Numbered from the stretch's first letter, positions 8,289-16,771 are shown. The stretch is DNA of 64,000 nucleotides from Actinoplanes sp. M2I2 (GCF_023544445.1 NZ_JALPVJ010000013.1:1-64000), one strand, 5' to 3'. Notes: generated by a model not told the origin, from the letters alone. A program made the numbers and translations.

Positions 8289-8840
8289 ATGACGACGTTG
8301 TCCCATCCCTCTGTTCAGTTCGACTCGGCGCGGCAGCGGTGCGATGCCGAAAGGCGGCTCGCGGAGGTGCATGCGGCTCACGCAGGGCCTCTGTTGCGGT
8401 TCCTGCGCGGCCTGACGCGGGAGCCGCACGCGGCTGAGGATCTGTTGCAGGAGACGATGCTGCGGGTGTGGCGGCGCTGGGATCTGTTGCCTGACGGTGA
8501 GGAGAACGTTCGGCGGTGGTTGTACACCATCGGCCGGCGGGTGTCGATCGATGCGGCGCGGGTGCGGCGGGTGCGGCCCCAGGAGGTGGAGTTGCTTGAT
8601 GTCTTCGCGAAGGACTCCGGCGAGGACACCGCCGACATCGCGGTCGCTCATGAGGCGCTGAGCGGCGCCTTCCACCGGTTGAGTGCCGGCCATGGCCAGG
8701 TTCTGCGGGAGCTCTACTTCAACGGGCTTTCCCTGGAAGAGGTGGCTCGTCGGCTGGATATTCCGGTCGGCACCGTCAAGTCGCGGGCGCACTACGCCGT
8801 GCGATTCCTGCGATCCGCGGTCATCTCCTCCGAGGACTGA
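8289..8840 (+). CDS. ECF sigma factor, paralogue copy 1
   Basis: ECF sigma factor of 183 residues: region 2 includes AEDLLQETMLRVWRRW (about 47-62) and region 4 includes SLEEVARRLDIPVGTVKSRA (about 149-168). The ATG at 8289 follows GAGGAGGAAT, a strong ribosome-binding site. A second copy lies inverted at 21852-22397; the two share a 194-bp tract of identical DNA. No zinc-finger anti-sigma gene follows. The next 120 bases hold only a short start-less open stretch of unknown origin. Such orphan copies may respond through a distant anti-sigma factor. Confidence 0.92.
   Translation: MTTLSHPSVQFDSARQRCDAERRLAEVHAAHAGPLLRFLRGLTREPHAAEDLLQETMLRVWRRWDLLPDGEENVRRWLYTIGRRVSIDAARVRRVRPQEVELLDVFAKDSGEDTADIAVAHEALSGAFHRLSAGHGQVLRELYFNGLSLEEVARRLDIPVGTVKSRAHYAVRFLRSAVISSED
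8418..8611 (+). repeat. 194-bp inverted repeat, copy 1 (inside ECF gene)
   Basis: This stretch of the ECF gene is identical base for base, in reverse complement, to 22075-22268. Identity ends abruptly on the 3' side, where the two genes diverge, and on the 5' side it drops to a few scattered differences. The tract codes for the region 2/linker part of the sigma factor. The inverted orientation means that recombination between the copies would invert the 13.5 kb between them. Confidence 0.9.
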
Positions 8841-8960
8841 CGCGTCGCGTCGTCGCGCTCGCCGCGAACGGCTTCAAGATCACCGACCCGGTCAGCGCCG
8901 AGACCGGCGACACCGCGTCCGGCAACGACCTGAGCAGGTCAGACAGCGTAGGTGGCGGCC

Positions 8961-9779
8961 TCACATCCGAGCGGCCAGCGCGGCGGAGAACCGCTCGGGT
9001 TCGGCCGGGGCCATGATGACCAGGGTCAGCTCGGGCGCACCCTGGACCGCGACGATGTCGTTGGTGAACGACATCTCACCGAATCCGGGATGTCGCAACG
9101 TCTTGGCGGGCCGGCGCCAGGTGGACACGGTCTGGTTCTGCCACAGCCGCCGGAAGTCCTCGCTGCTCGGCGACAGACCGGCGACGAGCTCGGTCAGGCG
9201 GGGGTCGTCGGGCTGCCGGCCCGCGTGCAGGCGCAGCATGCCGACCAGGTCGGCGGCGCCGTCGGCCCACTCCGGGCCGTAGCGCTCGCGCGCCTCGGGG
9301 GCGAGCATCATCCAGCGGACGGCGTTGCGCCGGTCGACCGGCATCGCCGCGAAGTCGGCGAACAGGAAGACCGCGCCGGCGTTGGCATGCACCACGTCCA
9401 GCAGCGGATCGACCACCATGGCGGGGGTGTCGCCGAGCAGCGTGACCAGCTGGCGTACCCGGTCGGCGCCGAGGTTCCCGGCGGGCGGCGCTGCCGGCTC
9501 GCCGGCGACGTGCGCGAGGGTGAACAGGTGCGTGCGTTCGTCGTCGTTCAGACCCAAGGTACGGGCGAGGCTGCGCAGGACACCGGGTGAGGCGGTGCGT
9601 TGCCGCCCCTGCTCCAGCCGGGCGTAGTAGTCGACGCTCAGACCGGCGTGCTGGGCGACCTCTTCCCGGCGCAGGCCGGAAACCCGTCGCCGGCGGTCGT
9701 GCGGCAACCCGAGCCGCCCGGGCTCGATCCGGCCCCGCCGGTCGCGCAGAAAGTCGGCCAGCGCTTCATTGCGGATCAT
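8961..9779 (-). CDS. XRE-family regulator with MmyB-like ligand domain
   Basis: Regulator of about 272 residues. The N-terminal helix-turn-helix (about 30-75) includes VSGLRREEVAQHAGLSVDYYARLEQGR, the hallmark of the MmyB/SCO-type XRE group. The remaining 190 residues form the MmyB ligand-binding domain (for example LLDVVHANAGAVFLF), whose members in actinomycetes often bind fatty-acid-like ligands. A GTG at 9782 directly precedes the ATG used here; either could start translation. It is divergent from the deleted aldo/keto reductase at 9907, and this group commonly controls an adjacent oxidoreductase gene. Confidence 0.9.
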   Translation of the reverse strand: MIRNEALADFLRDRRGRIEPGRLGLPHDRRRRVSGLRREEVAQHAGLSVDYYARLEQGRQRTASPGVLRSLARTLGLNDDERTHLFTLAHVAGEPAAPPAGNLGADRVRQLVTLLGDTPAMVVDPLLDVVHANAGAVFLFADFAAMPVDRRNAVRWMMLAPEARERYGPEWADGAADLVGMLRLHAGRQPDDPRLTELVAGLSPSSEDFRRLWQNQTVSTWRRPAKTLRHPGFGEMSFTNDIVAVQGAPELTLVIMAPAEPERFSAALAARM

Positions 9780-9906
9780 CACAGAAGCGTACGCGCGAGG
9801 GTGGGCATCGCGTTCCTAGGCAGCACTCTGCCTTCTCCGCGACAGCAGCCGGTGTTTGGCTCGTCTCATCGCTCACGTCACGAGAAACAGGAACTGGGAC
9901 ATCGAC

Positions 9907-10347
9907 ATGAAGACTCGCACCATTGGTTCCGGCGGCCTGGCCGGCTCGGCGCTCGGCGCCCTCGCCGAGGCGGTCGGGCCGCGGGATGCTCACCGGGGGC
10001 GGCGCGGTCGTCACCCCGCGGCCGGACCGGACGACGTGCGCTCGTCGATGCCGCGATTCGCACCCGGCAATACCGAGCACAACCGACGCCTGGTGACGGG
10101 ACTGGCCACCATCGCGGCCTCGGTCGAGCTCACTACAGCCCAGCTCGCCCTGGCCTGGCTGCTGACCGTCGAGCCCGACGTCGTGGCCGTGCCCGGTACC
10201 CGCCGTTCCCGGCACCTCGCCGAGAACGTCACGGCAGCGGGCGTACAGCTGAGCTCCGAGACCATGCGGGCGATCGCCGGCACCTTCCCGGCCGGCATCG
10301 CCGCCGGTGACCGCCGATCGCCCTTCGACGTTGACATCCAGGAGTGA
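9907..10347 (+). pseudogene. Aldo/keto reductase with large internal deletion
   Basis: The product of 146 residues is less than half the usual length of about 320. The first 20 residues (MKTRTIGSGGLAGSALG) match the N-terminal strand of aldo/keto reductases, and from SSMPRF onward the sequence matches the C-terminal quarter (TAQLALAWLL, VPGTRRSRHLAENV). The whole barrel core with the catalytic Asp, Tyr, Lys and His is missing. At 9986-10020 a +1 frame encodes MLTGGGAVVTP, resembling the family's LTG segment, so a frameshift accompanies the deletion. Compare the intact relative at 53177-54148. The stop is five bases before the next gene's ATG, so it still leads the transcript of the flavin monooxygenase. 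Confidence 0.8.
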
Positions 10348-10352
10348 GTGCG

Positions 10353-11495
10353 ATGACCGACGACCTGACGACGACCGCTGAGAAGCTGATCCCGTTGCTG
10401 AGTGAGCACGCGGCCGAGACCGAAGCGGCCGGTCGGCCGGCCGCCCCCGCACTGCGGGCGGTGCGTGAGGCCGGCTTCCTGAACCTGTTCGCACCGGCCG
10501 CGCTCGGTGGCCACCAGGCGGGCCTGGCCACCGCCGTCGACGTCTTCGAGCGGCTGGGGCGCGGGTGCGGCTCGACGGCGTGGGTGGCCATGCTGGCCTC
10601 GGGCGGCTCCTACCTGGCTGCCCTGCTGGGCGACGAGGCCCGGGCGGACGTGTGGGGCGACGACCCGCAGGCCATGGTGTGCGGGGGCTTCGGTCCCACC
10701 GGAACCGCGCAGCCGGTGCCCGGTGGCTTCACGGTGAGCGGCCGCTGGCAGCCACTGTCCGGGGTGCAGGACGCCCAGTGGGCCATGGTCGCGGTTCCCG
10801 AGCACGGCATGGTGCTGCTTCCGGTCGCGGACGGCGAGATCGAACAGACCTGGCAGGTGGCCGGCATGCGCGGCACCGGAAGCCACACCCTGACGGTCCG
10901 GGACGTCTTCGTGCCGGCCCATCGGGTGCTGTCGACGTCGCGGATGTTCGCGGGTGGTTACGCCGCGGACCATCCGGGCGAGCCGCTGTACCAGGCGATG
11001 CCGATCTCGCTGCTGTCGGTGGCGATGCTGGGCCCGGTGCTGGGGATGGCGCAGGCCGCGCTGACCACCACGCTGGACCGGCTGGCCCGCGGCAAGGCGA
11101 TCGGTGGGACCGTCTACCGGAACGCCACCGACTCGCCGGCCGTCCGGCTCGGTGTCGCCGACGCGGCCTCGCGGCTCGACACCGCCCGGCTGCACACCGA
11201 CCGGGCGGTGCGGGACGTCACGGCGGCACAACCGAGCGGTGGATCCCTGCCGGTCGCGGGCCGGGCCCGGATCCGGATGGACACCGCAGCCACGGTGACG
11301 GCGGTGCGCGGCGCGATCCAGCTTCTGCTCGACGTGAACGGGGCCAGCGTGTTCGCCTCCGGGCAACCGTTGCAGCGCATCTGGCGCGATGTCGAGGTCG
11401 CGACCCGGCATCAGATGGTGGCGTCGGACGTGTCGCGCGAGGTGTACGGGCGGGCCCTGCTCGGCATCGAGGAACAGATCACACCGTTGTTCTGA
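10353..11495 (+). CDS. Acyl-CoA-dehydrogenase-fold flavin monooxygenase
   Basis: Protein of 380 residues with the acyl-CoA dehydrogenase fold: helical N-terminal domain, central beta domain (FTVSGRWQPLSGVQDAQWAM, about 126-145) and a C-terminal helical domain of the hydroxylase type (DszC/HsaA-like). This branch usually works as the oxygenase component of two-component FMNH2/FADH2-dependent monooxygenases rather than as dehydrogenases. A flavin reductase gene is not adjacent. The ATG at 10353 has GGAG eight bases upstream and follows the deleted aldo/keto reductase. The role was probably hydroxylation of an aromatic or polyketide-like substrate; this is inferred from the family. Confidence 0.85.
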   Translation: MTDDLTTTAEKLIPLLSEHAAETEAAGRPAAPALRAVREAGFLNLFAPAALGGHQAGLATAVDVFERLGRGCGSTAWVAMLASGGSYLAALLGDEARADVWGDDPQAMVCGGFGPTGTAQPVPGGFTVSGRWQPLSGVQDAQWAMVAVPEHGMVLLPVADGEIEQTWQVAGMRGTGSHTLTVRDVFVPAHRVLSTSRMFAGGYAADHPGEPLYQAMPISLLSVAMLGPVLGMAQAALTTTLDRLARGKAIGGTVYRNATDSPAVRLGVADAASRLDTARLHTDRAVRDVTAAQPSGGSLPVAGRARIRMDTAATVTAVRGAIQLLLDVNGASVFASGQPLQRIWRDVEVATRHQMVASDVSREVYGRALLGIEEQITPLF

Positions 11496-11537
11496 CGGCC
11501 CACTGGCTTCGTTCGCGACTTCCGGGGCTGACGCAGC

Positions 11538-12626
11538 TCACATTTCCGGGAACCGTAACTCGATGTCGAGACCGCCGGCGGTCCGCGTCCGGGCGTTGAT
11601 GGCGGCCCCGTGCGCGTCGGCGATCGCGCGGACGATGGCCAGACCGAGTCCGTGCCCGTGTCCGTCGGGATGTCTGGTCCGGCGGTTGCCGACCTGCCGG
11701 AACGGTTGGAACAGCGCATCGAGTTCGCCGGGCGGCACCACCGGGCCGGAGTTGCTGACCCGGACGGCGCCGCCGGTCGCGGTGGTCGTCGTGCTGATCT
11801 CGACCCACCCGCCTGGCGCGTTGTGCCGCATGGCGTTGTCGATCAGGTTGTCGATCAAGCGCTCGATCAGGTCGGGGTCGCCGGTTGCCGGTGCCCGGTC
11901 GAGGGAGGTGTGTAGCCGGATGCCTCGCGAGGCGGCGTCCGGCCGGCGGGTCGCGATCACCGCGGCGGCGGTGTCGGCGACGTCGAGCCGGGTGTGCAGC
12001 TGCAGTCCCTGTTCGCCGTCAGCCAGGGTGAGCAGCGCCTCGACGAGGCGTTCCTGTTGGTCGTTGAGCGCGAGGACCTCGTGGCACGCCGACCGCAGCG
12101 TCTCGGCGGTGGCGTCCGGGTCGGCCAGCGCCACCTGCAGCACGGTCCGCTCGGCGGTGAGCGGGGTGCGCAGTTCGTGCGAGGCGTTGGCGACGAAGTG
12201 CCGCTGCGATGCGAAAGCGGTCTGCAGCCGCTGGAACAGGTTGTCGAGCGTCTCGGCCAGGTCGGTGAATTCGTTGTGCAGCCCGGTCGGGCCGAGTCTG
12301 CGGTGCAGGTCGCCGACGGAGATCTCGCGGGCGGTGGCGGTGATGGTGCGTAGTGGGCGCAGGAACCGGCCGGCGACGAACCAGCCGAGCAGCAGGGAGA
12401 CCACCACCATGCCGATCAAGGCCCACGCCGAGGTGGTGATCTGCCGGTCCAGCTGACCGCCGTCGTCGGGCACGACGGCTGGACCCGTGACCGGGCCGGC
12501 CGGGATGGCCTGCCGGTTGCCCAGCAGCGGGATCGCGAGCAGCACGACGCCGGATATCAGAAAGGGTACGGCGTAGAGCAGCGTGAGCTGGACGTGCAGA
12601 CTTCGCCGGGGAATGCGGACGCGCAT
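11538..12626 (-). CDS. Sensor histidine kinase of two-component/ABC cassette A
   Basis: Membrane histidine kinase of 362 residues: TM1 about 14-36, short extracytoplasmic loop, TM2 about 67-86, HAMP about 86-138, then HisKA with ANASHELRTPL (phospho-His150) and an HATPase domain with the N-box (DNLIDNAMRHN) and G-box (GHGLGLAIV). The loop of about 30 residues is too small for a classical sensor domain. Its ATG overlaps the stop of the response regulator by one base (TGATG), so the pair is translationally coupled. The cassette is divergent from the ABC transporter genes at 13410 and has a paralogue at 37835-41267. Likely inducers are envelope-active compounds; that is inference. Confidence 0.93.
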   Translation of the reverse strand: MRVRIPRRSLHVQLTLLYAVPFLISGVVLLAIPLLGNRQAIPAGPVTGPAVVPDDGGQLDRQITTSAWALIGMVVVSLLLGWFVAGRFLRPLRTITATAREISVGDLHRRLGPTGLHNEFTDLAETLDNLFQRLQTAFASQRHFVANASHELRTPLTAERTVLQVALADPDATAETLRSACHEVLALNDQQERLVEALLTLADGEQGLQLHTRLDVADTAAAVIATRRPDAASRGIRLHTSLDRAPATGDPDLIERLIDNLIDNAMRHNAPGGWVEISTTTTATGGAVRVSNSGPVVPPGELDALFQPFRQVGNRRTRHPDGHGHGLGLAIVRAIADAHGAAINARTRTAGGLDIELRFPEM

Positions 12627-13288
12627 CACGGTTCGCCGATCCGGTAGCCGCCCTCGCGAACGGTGTGGATGATCGCAGGGTCGCCCAGCTTGGTCCGTAG
12701 CCGGCGGATGGTGGTTTTCACCGCCGTGGTGAACGGGTCCGCCGCCTCGTCCCAGACCCGTTCGAGCAGATCCTCCGCCGACACGAGACGGCCGTGCGCG
12801 GCGAGCAGGCATTCCAGGACGGCGAACTCCTTCGGGCTCAGCTCCAGCCGGCGTCCTTCACGGGTCGCGACCCGCCGGCCCGGGTCAAGCGTGAGGTCCC
12901 CGTACTCCAGGATCGGCGGCACGGCCGTGCCCGGCCGCCGGCCGAGGGCCCGCACCCGCGCGACCAGCTCGGCGAAGTCGAAGGGCTTGGCGAGGTAGTC
13001 GTCGGCGCCCAGCCCCAGGCCGTCGACACGCTGTTTCACCGACGAGGCCGCGGTCAGCATCAGCACCCGGGTCGCCGAGTGCTCGTCCACGATTCGCCGG
13101 CACACCTGGTCACCCGGCACGCCCGGCAGGTCGCGGTCGAGCACCACCACGTCGTAGCGGGTCACGGCCAGGTGGTCGAGGGCCGCGTCGCCGTCGAGGA
13201 CCACGTCGACCGCCATGCCCTCACGGCGCAACCCGGCACCGAGCGTGCGGGCCAGCACCTCGAAATCCTCGACCACCAGCACGCGCAT
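12626..13288 (-). CDS. OmpR-family response regulator, cassette A
   Basis: Response regulator of 220 residues. The receiver domain has VVED at the N-terminus, phospho-acceptor Asp51 in VVLDRDLP, and the conserved Lys in LAKPFDF. The C-terminal OmpR/PhoB winged helix (about 128-218) ends in TVREGGYRIG. I start at the ATG at 13288 (MRVLVVED) rather than four codons upstream because this matches the paralogue in cassette B. It probably binds the repeat array at 13312-13352 between it and the divergent ABC genes, controlling both. Confidence 0.94.
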   Translation of the reverse strand: MRVLVVEDFEVLARTLGAGLRREGMAVDVVLDGDAALDHLAVTRYDVVVLDRDLPGVPGDQVCRRIVDEHSATRVLMLTAASSVKQRVDGLGLGADDYLAKPFDFAELVARVRALGRRPGTAVPPILEYGDLTLDPGRRVATREGRRLELSPKEFAVLECLLAAHGRLVSAEDLLERVWDEAADPFTTAVKTTIRRLRTKLGDPAIIHTVREGGYRIGEP

Positions 13289-13311
13289 GATCCCCACCAT
13301 GCCACGGCGCC

Positions 13312-13352
13312 GGTGTCAGGACGGTGTCACCCGGCGGCACCGTCCCGACACC
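13312..13352. promoter_or_regulatory. Candidate response-regulator operator, cassette A
   Basis: Two direct repeats GGTGTCAG (13312-13319) and GGTGTCAC (13323-13330) are spaced 11 bp start to start. The 15-bp block 13312-13326 recurs inverted at 13338-13352 with one mismatch. Direct repeats at one helical turn are the usual target of OmpR-type regulators. The site lies 24 bases upstream of the regulator ATG and 58 bases upstream of the ABC gene. The same layout recurs in cassette B at 39463-39504. Confidence 0.7.
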
Positions 13353-13409
13353 AGCGTCCACGTAGAACCGAAACCGGCAATGCGCGTCAGCAGGAGGGAA
13401 GGGATACGG

Positions 13410-14297
13410 ATGGAAATCGTTCTCGAAACCGACCAGCTCGGGAAGAAGTACGGCAAAACGTGGGCGCTGCGAGACTGTTCGCTGCGCCTTCCGACCGGCA
13501 GGGTGGCCGCGCTGGTCGGACCCAACGGGGCGGGCAAGAGCACCCTGCTGCACCTGGCGGTCGGTTTGCTGCGGCCGGACGCCGGTTCCGTACGGGTCTT
13601 CGACCGGACACCGTACGACGACGTCGCCGTTCTGTCCGAGGTCGGCTTCGTGGCCCAGGACACGCCGCTGTACCGCGACTTCACGGCGGAGGAGCTGTTC
13701 ACCATGGGTGCCAAGCTGAACCGGCGCTTCGACACGGCGCTGGCGCACCGCCGGCTGGCTCAGATCGGCATCCCGCGCGGCAAGCCGGTCGGGAAGCTGT
13801 CCGGAGGTCAGCGGGCCCAGGTTGCCCTCGCCCTGGCGATGGGCAAGCGCCCACGGCTGCTGCTGCTCGACGAACCGGTCGCCAGCATCGACCCGCTGGC
13901 CCGGCGGGAATTTCTGGAGGCGTTGATGGGCGTGGCCGCCGAGACAGGCACCACGGTGCTGCTGTCCTCGCACATCCTGGCGGACCTCGAACGCACCTGC
14001 GACTACCTCATCGTGCTGCACGCCGCACAGGTGAGGCTCGTCGGTGACGTCAGCGCCCTGCTCGCCGAGCACCGGCGGCTGGTCGGCCCCGGAGACGGGG
14101 GTCCGCTGCCCGCCGGGGTCGTGCAGGTGGTGCGGGCCGAACACACCGATCGTCAGTCCACGCTGCTGGCCCGCATGAACGCTGCGCTGCGGGATCCGGC
14201 CTGGAAGGCGTACGACGTGACTGTGGAAGACCTCATCCTCGCCTACCTCGCCGACGGCGACTCCCGGCCGCGCGCCGCGTGGGAGGTGCCGGCATGA
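13410..14297 (+). CDS. ABC transporter ATP-binding protein, cassette A
   Basis: ATPase subunit of 295 residues from the drug/bacteriocin-type ABC-2 exporter group. Walker A GPNGAGKST is at 37-45, the signature LSGGQRAQ near 130, Walker B LLLLDEPV near 150, and an H-loop in SSHILADLERTC. The C-terminal extension of about 80 residues ends in a helix typical of these exporters. The ATG at 13410 is preceded by AGGAGGGAAGGG. Its end overlaps the permease start (ATGA). Control is most likely by the divergent response regulator. Confidence 0.93.
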   Translation: MEIVLETDQLGKKYGKTWALRDCSLRLPTGRVAALVGPNGAGKSTLLHLAVGLLRPDAGSVRVFDRTPYDDVAVLSEVGFVAQDTPLYRDFTAEELFTMGAKLNRRFDTALAHRRLAQIGIPRGKPVGKLSGGQRAQVALALAMGKRPRLLLLDEPVASIDPLARREFLEALMGVAAETGTTVLLSSHILADLERTCDYLIVLHAAQVRLVGDVSALLAEHRRLVGPGDGGPLPAGVVQVVRAEHTDRQSTLLARMNAALRDPAWKAYDVTVEDLILAYLADGDSRPRAAWEVPA

Positions 14298-15283
14298 TCT
14301 GGCTCGCCTGGCGGCAGCACCGCAAGCAGGCACTGTTCACCGCGATCGGCCTCGCGCTCCTCGCCGCGCTGATGGTCCCCACCGGTCTGGCCATGCGGCA
14401 CACCTTCGCCGGCCTGGGCCTGGACGACTGCGTCGGCGCGCTGGGTACCGCCTCGATGATCCCGGCCGCCGCCGACACCTGCGGCAAGGCGTCCACCCAA
14501 TTCAACAGCCAGTACGGCGTGATGACCCTGATCGGAGTTCTCTTCCTCGTCCTGCCGCTACTGGCCGGGCTGTTCTGGGGTGCGCCGCTGGTCGCCCGCG
14601 AGATCGAGCAGGGCACCCACCGCATGGTCTGGACCCAGGGCGTCAGCCGGGGACACTGGGCGCTGGTCAAGTTCGGCGTCGCCGGCGCCGTCGCGCTCGT
14701 CGCCTCGCTGGTGTACGGACTGGGCGTCTCGTGGTGGCTGACCCCGATGAGCCAGGCCGGTCAGCACGGCCGCTTCAACCTCTTCTTCTTCGACATGCAG
14801 GGCACGGCCCCGATCGGCTACACGATCTTCGCAGTCGCGCTCGGCATCTTCGCCGGCACCGTCTGGCCCAAAGTGCTGCCGGCGATGTCCGCCACGCTCG
14901 TCGGGTTCCTCGCGCTGCGCATCGCCCTGACGACGCTCGCCCGGCCGCACTACCTGCCCGCCCACGTCCTGACCTTCCCGATCGAGGACGCCACCGAGCA
15001 GACCAACCCGGCCGCCGGCGACTGGATCCTGTCCTACGGCATCCGCGACGCCACCGGCAAGATGATCACGGCCAACGCGCAGATCGCCTGCGCGCCCGAC
15101 GCCACCGGACCCGGCGCCGCCTGCGGCGCTGACATCGGCATCACCTCCGGCAACTACAACTGGCAGCTCTACCAACCCGGCAGCCGGTACTGGCTGTTCC
15201 AGGGCATCGAGACCGGCATCTTCATCGCCGTCGCGGCCCTGCTGCTCTACCTCGCCATCCGCCGCGTCCGCCGCGCCGCATGA
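14294..15283 (+). CDS. ABC-2-type permease, cassette A
   Basis: Membrane permease of 329 residues with about six membrane segments (first at about 15-32, last at about 302-322). Segment FWGAPLVAREIEQGTHRMVWTQ is the conserved cytoplasmic motif of this actinobacterial permease group. Two extracytoplasmic loops carry cysteine pairs (around residues 45-62 and 265-278), also found in the paralogue of cassette B, suggesting disulfides. The ATG overlaps the ATPase stop by four bases. Together with the ATPase it should form an exporter; the substrate is unknown but probably a toxic amphiphile, given the coupled two-component system. Confidence 0.9.
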   Translation: MIWLAWRQHRKQALFTAIGLALLAALMVPTGLAMRHTFAGLGLDDCVGALGTASMIPAAADTCGKASTQFNSQYGVMTLIGVLFLVLPLLAGLFWGAPLVAREIEQGTHRMVWTQGVSRGHWALVKFGVAGAVALVASLVYGLGVSWWLTPMSQAGQHGRFNLFFFDMQGTAPIGYTIFAVALGIFAGTVWPKVLPAMSATLVGFLALRIALTTLARPHYLPAHVLTFPIEDATEQTNPAAGDWILSYGIRDATGKMITANAQIACAPDATGPGAACGADIGITSGNYNWQLYQPGSRYWLFQGIETGIFIAVAALLLYLAIRRVRRAA

Positions 15284-15309
15284 CCGCGAAGCCGTCCCCG
15301 GGAGGCCCC

Positions 15310-15441
15310 ATGCGCGGATTCACCTACCTCGCCACCGCAGCCCTTCTCGCCTGTCGAACCCGTCACCGACAACAAACCTCGGCCGGCATGCAACGTCCGG
15401 TGAGCCGATGCCGTAGAAGAGGCATCCGATTCCGAACATGA
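15310..15441 (+). pseudogene. Possible 5' remnant of a lipoprotein or secreted-protein gene
   Basis: An ATG with GGGAGGCC just upstream opens a 43-codon frame beginning MRGFTYLATAALLAC, which has the shape of a lipoprotein signal peptide ending at Cys15. After the Cys the sequence becomes Arg-rich and featureless and stops at 15441. It follows the permease gene by 26 bases on the same strand. I read it as the surviving start of a third cassette gene whose body was lost, but chance cannot be excluded. Confidence 0.3.
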
Positions 15442-15454
15442 CGAGGGAAGGCCG

Positions 15455-15967
15455 ATGGCCCAGATGAGACGGCGTTCCGAGCGGGACCGCGAGTTCACCG
15501 AGTTCGTGACGGCGCGGCGTCCCGCGCTGGTGCGGACGGCCGCGTTGCTGGTTTCCGGTGATGTCGCCAGGGCCGAGGACGCGGTGCAGACCGCCCTGGT
15601 CAGGCTCTACACGGCGTGGCCCAAGGTGCGGCCGGAGAGCCTTGACGCGTATGCGCGGCGGTGCGTCGTCAACTCGGCGATCGACGAGCGTCGCAGTCTC
15701 TTCCGCCGGCGGGAGCAGACCTGGGCCGAGGTGCCCGAGGTGGCCGTCGAGCACGCCGGCACCGACAAGGAGGCGGTGCTGGCGCTGCTGGCGACGCTGC
15801 CGCCCAGCATGCGCGCCGCGGTGGTGTTGCGCTACGTCGAAGGGCTCAGCATCGCCGAGGCCGCCGACGCGATGGGCTGCAGCGAGGGCAACGTCAAGAG
15901 CCAGAGCGCGCGAGGCCTGGAGCGCCTGCGCACCCGATTCCCCGTACGAGCACACCACTTCTCCTGA
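15455..15967 (+). CDS. SigE-family ECF sigma factor
   Basis: ECF sigma factor of 170 residues of the actinobacterial SigE-like group. Region 2 includes VTARRPALVRTAALLVSGDV and EDAVQTALVRLYTAW (about 18-53); region 4 includes LSIAEAADAMGCSEGNVKSQ (about 128-147). The ATG follows GAGGGAAGG. The next gene, 26 bases downstream, encodes a membrane-anchored protein that fits the usual partner position for this group, so the pair is probably a sigma/regulator operon. Confidence 0.92.
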   Translation: MAQMRRRSERDREFTEFVTARRPALVRTAALLVSGDVARAEDAVQTALVRLYTAWPKVRPESLDAYARRCVVNSAIDERRSLFRRREQTWAEVPEVAVEHAGTDKEAVLALLATLPPSMRAAVVLRYVEGLSIAEAADAMGCSEGNVKSQSARGLERLRTRFPVRAHHFS

Positions 15968-15993
15968 CCCACCCCCGAGAGGAAGGCACCCAC

Positions 15994-16677
15994 ATGACCG
16001 ACCTGATGGACGTCCTGCGCAACCTGCCGCAGGCCGTCGGCACCGCCCCCGCCGGCCCGGACATCGTGGCCGCCGACGTGGCGCGCGGCCGGCACGCCGT
16101 GACCCGGCGGCGCCGCCGTCACCTGACGTTGTCCGGCGCGGCCGTCGCCGTGGTCGCCGCCGTGACCGTCGGCGCCGCCCAGCTGCCCGGCGGCCCGGCC
16201 ACCGACACCGGTGCCGGCGTCGTGACGGCGCAGGCGACCCCGATGAGGCTGGTGGCCTGGACGGGCGAGCAGCCCAAGGGGTTCACGGTGCGATCCGTGC
16301 CGGACGGCTGGCGGGTGATCTCCGATGACGCGTCGTCGTTCGTCGTCGCGCCACCCGGCCAAGGGGTGACCGAGCCGCAGCCCGGGCAGGCGTTCAGCGT
16401 GGTGGACCGGATCGCGGTGTCCCTGCAGGGGCTGAGCAGGTTCGGCGCGGACCACAAGGTGCGGACCGTCGACATCAACGGCGAGCAGGGCCGGCTCGGC
16501 TTCGCGCAGGAGTCCGAGGGCAAGGCCTCCGACATGCGCTGGCTGATGTTTACCGACCCCTCCGGCCGTCGGGTGCTCGTCCAGATCCCCGCCTCGGCGA
16601 ACCTCCCCGACGACCAGCTCGTGGCCTTTGCCGAGGGGATCACCGTGACCGATCAGGCGCTGGAGATCGGCGGCTGA
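15994..16677 (+). CDS. Membrane-anchored putative partner of the SigE-like sigma factor
   Basis: Protein of 227 residues with a cytoplasmic N-terminus of about 45 residues (Arg-rich RRRRR just before the membrane), one membrane segment at about 48-68 (LSGAAVAVVAAVTVGAAQL) and an extracytoplasmic domain with no Cys. I do not recognise a named domain in the exported part. The order sigma factor then single-span membrane protein is the standard arrangement for sigma regulators in actinomycetes, so an anti-sigma role is likely but not proven; there is no HXXXCXXC zinc motif. A GAGAGGAAGG ribosome site precedes the ATG, and a strong terminator hairpin follows at 16688. Confidence 0.8.
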   Translation: MTDLMDVLRNLPQAVGTAPAGPDIVAADVARGRHAVTRRRRRHLTLSGAAVAVVAAVTVGAAQLPGGPATDTGAGVVTAQATPMRLVAWTGEQPKGFTVRSVPDGWRVISDDASSFVVAPPGQGVTEPQPGQAFSVVDRIAVSLQGLSRFGADHKVRTVDINGEQGRLGFAQESEGKASDMRWLMFTDPSGRRVLVQIPASANLPDDQLVAFAEGITVTDQALEIGG

Positions 16678-16687
16678 TCAGCGGCAC

Positions 16688-16724
16688 CCGGGAGCGTCCC
16701 ACCTCGACGGTGCGACGCTCCCGG
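16688..16724. terminator. Bidirectional terminator hairpin
   Basis: An 11-bp perfect stem (16688-16698 with 16714-16724, CCGGGAGCGTC/GACGCTCCCGG) and a 15-base loop sit between two convergent genes, 10 bases after the sigma-partner stop. There is no T-tract, which is common for actinomycete terminators. Confidence 0.75.
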
Positions 16725-16771
16725 ACGTATGTGGAGCCGCGGTCAGGGGGGTGGTTGAGGCAGCCGGGTAC

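Noticed and set aside
8841..8960. Short open stretch after ECF copy 1 reading LAANGFKITDPVSAETGD
   Set aside because: No start codon and too short to assign; could be a remnant but I cannot support a family.
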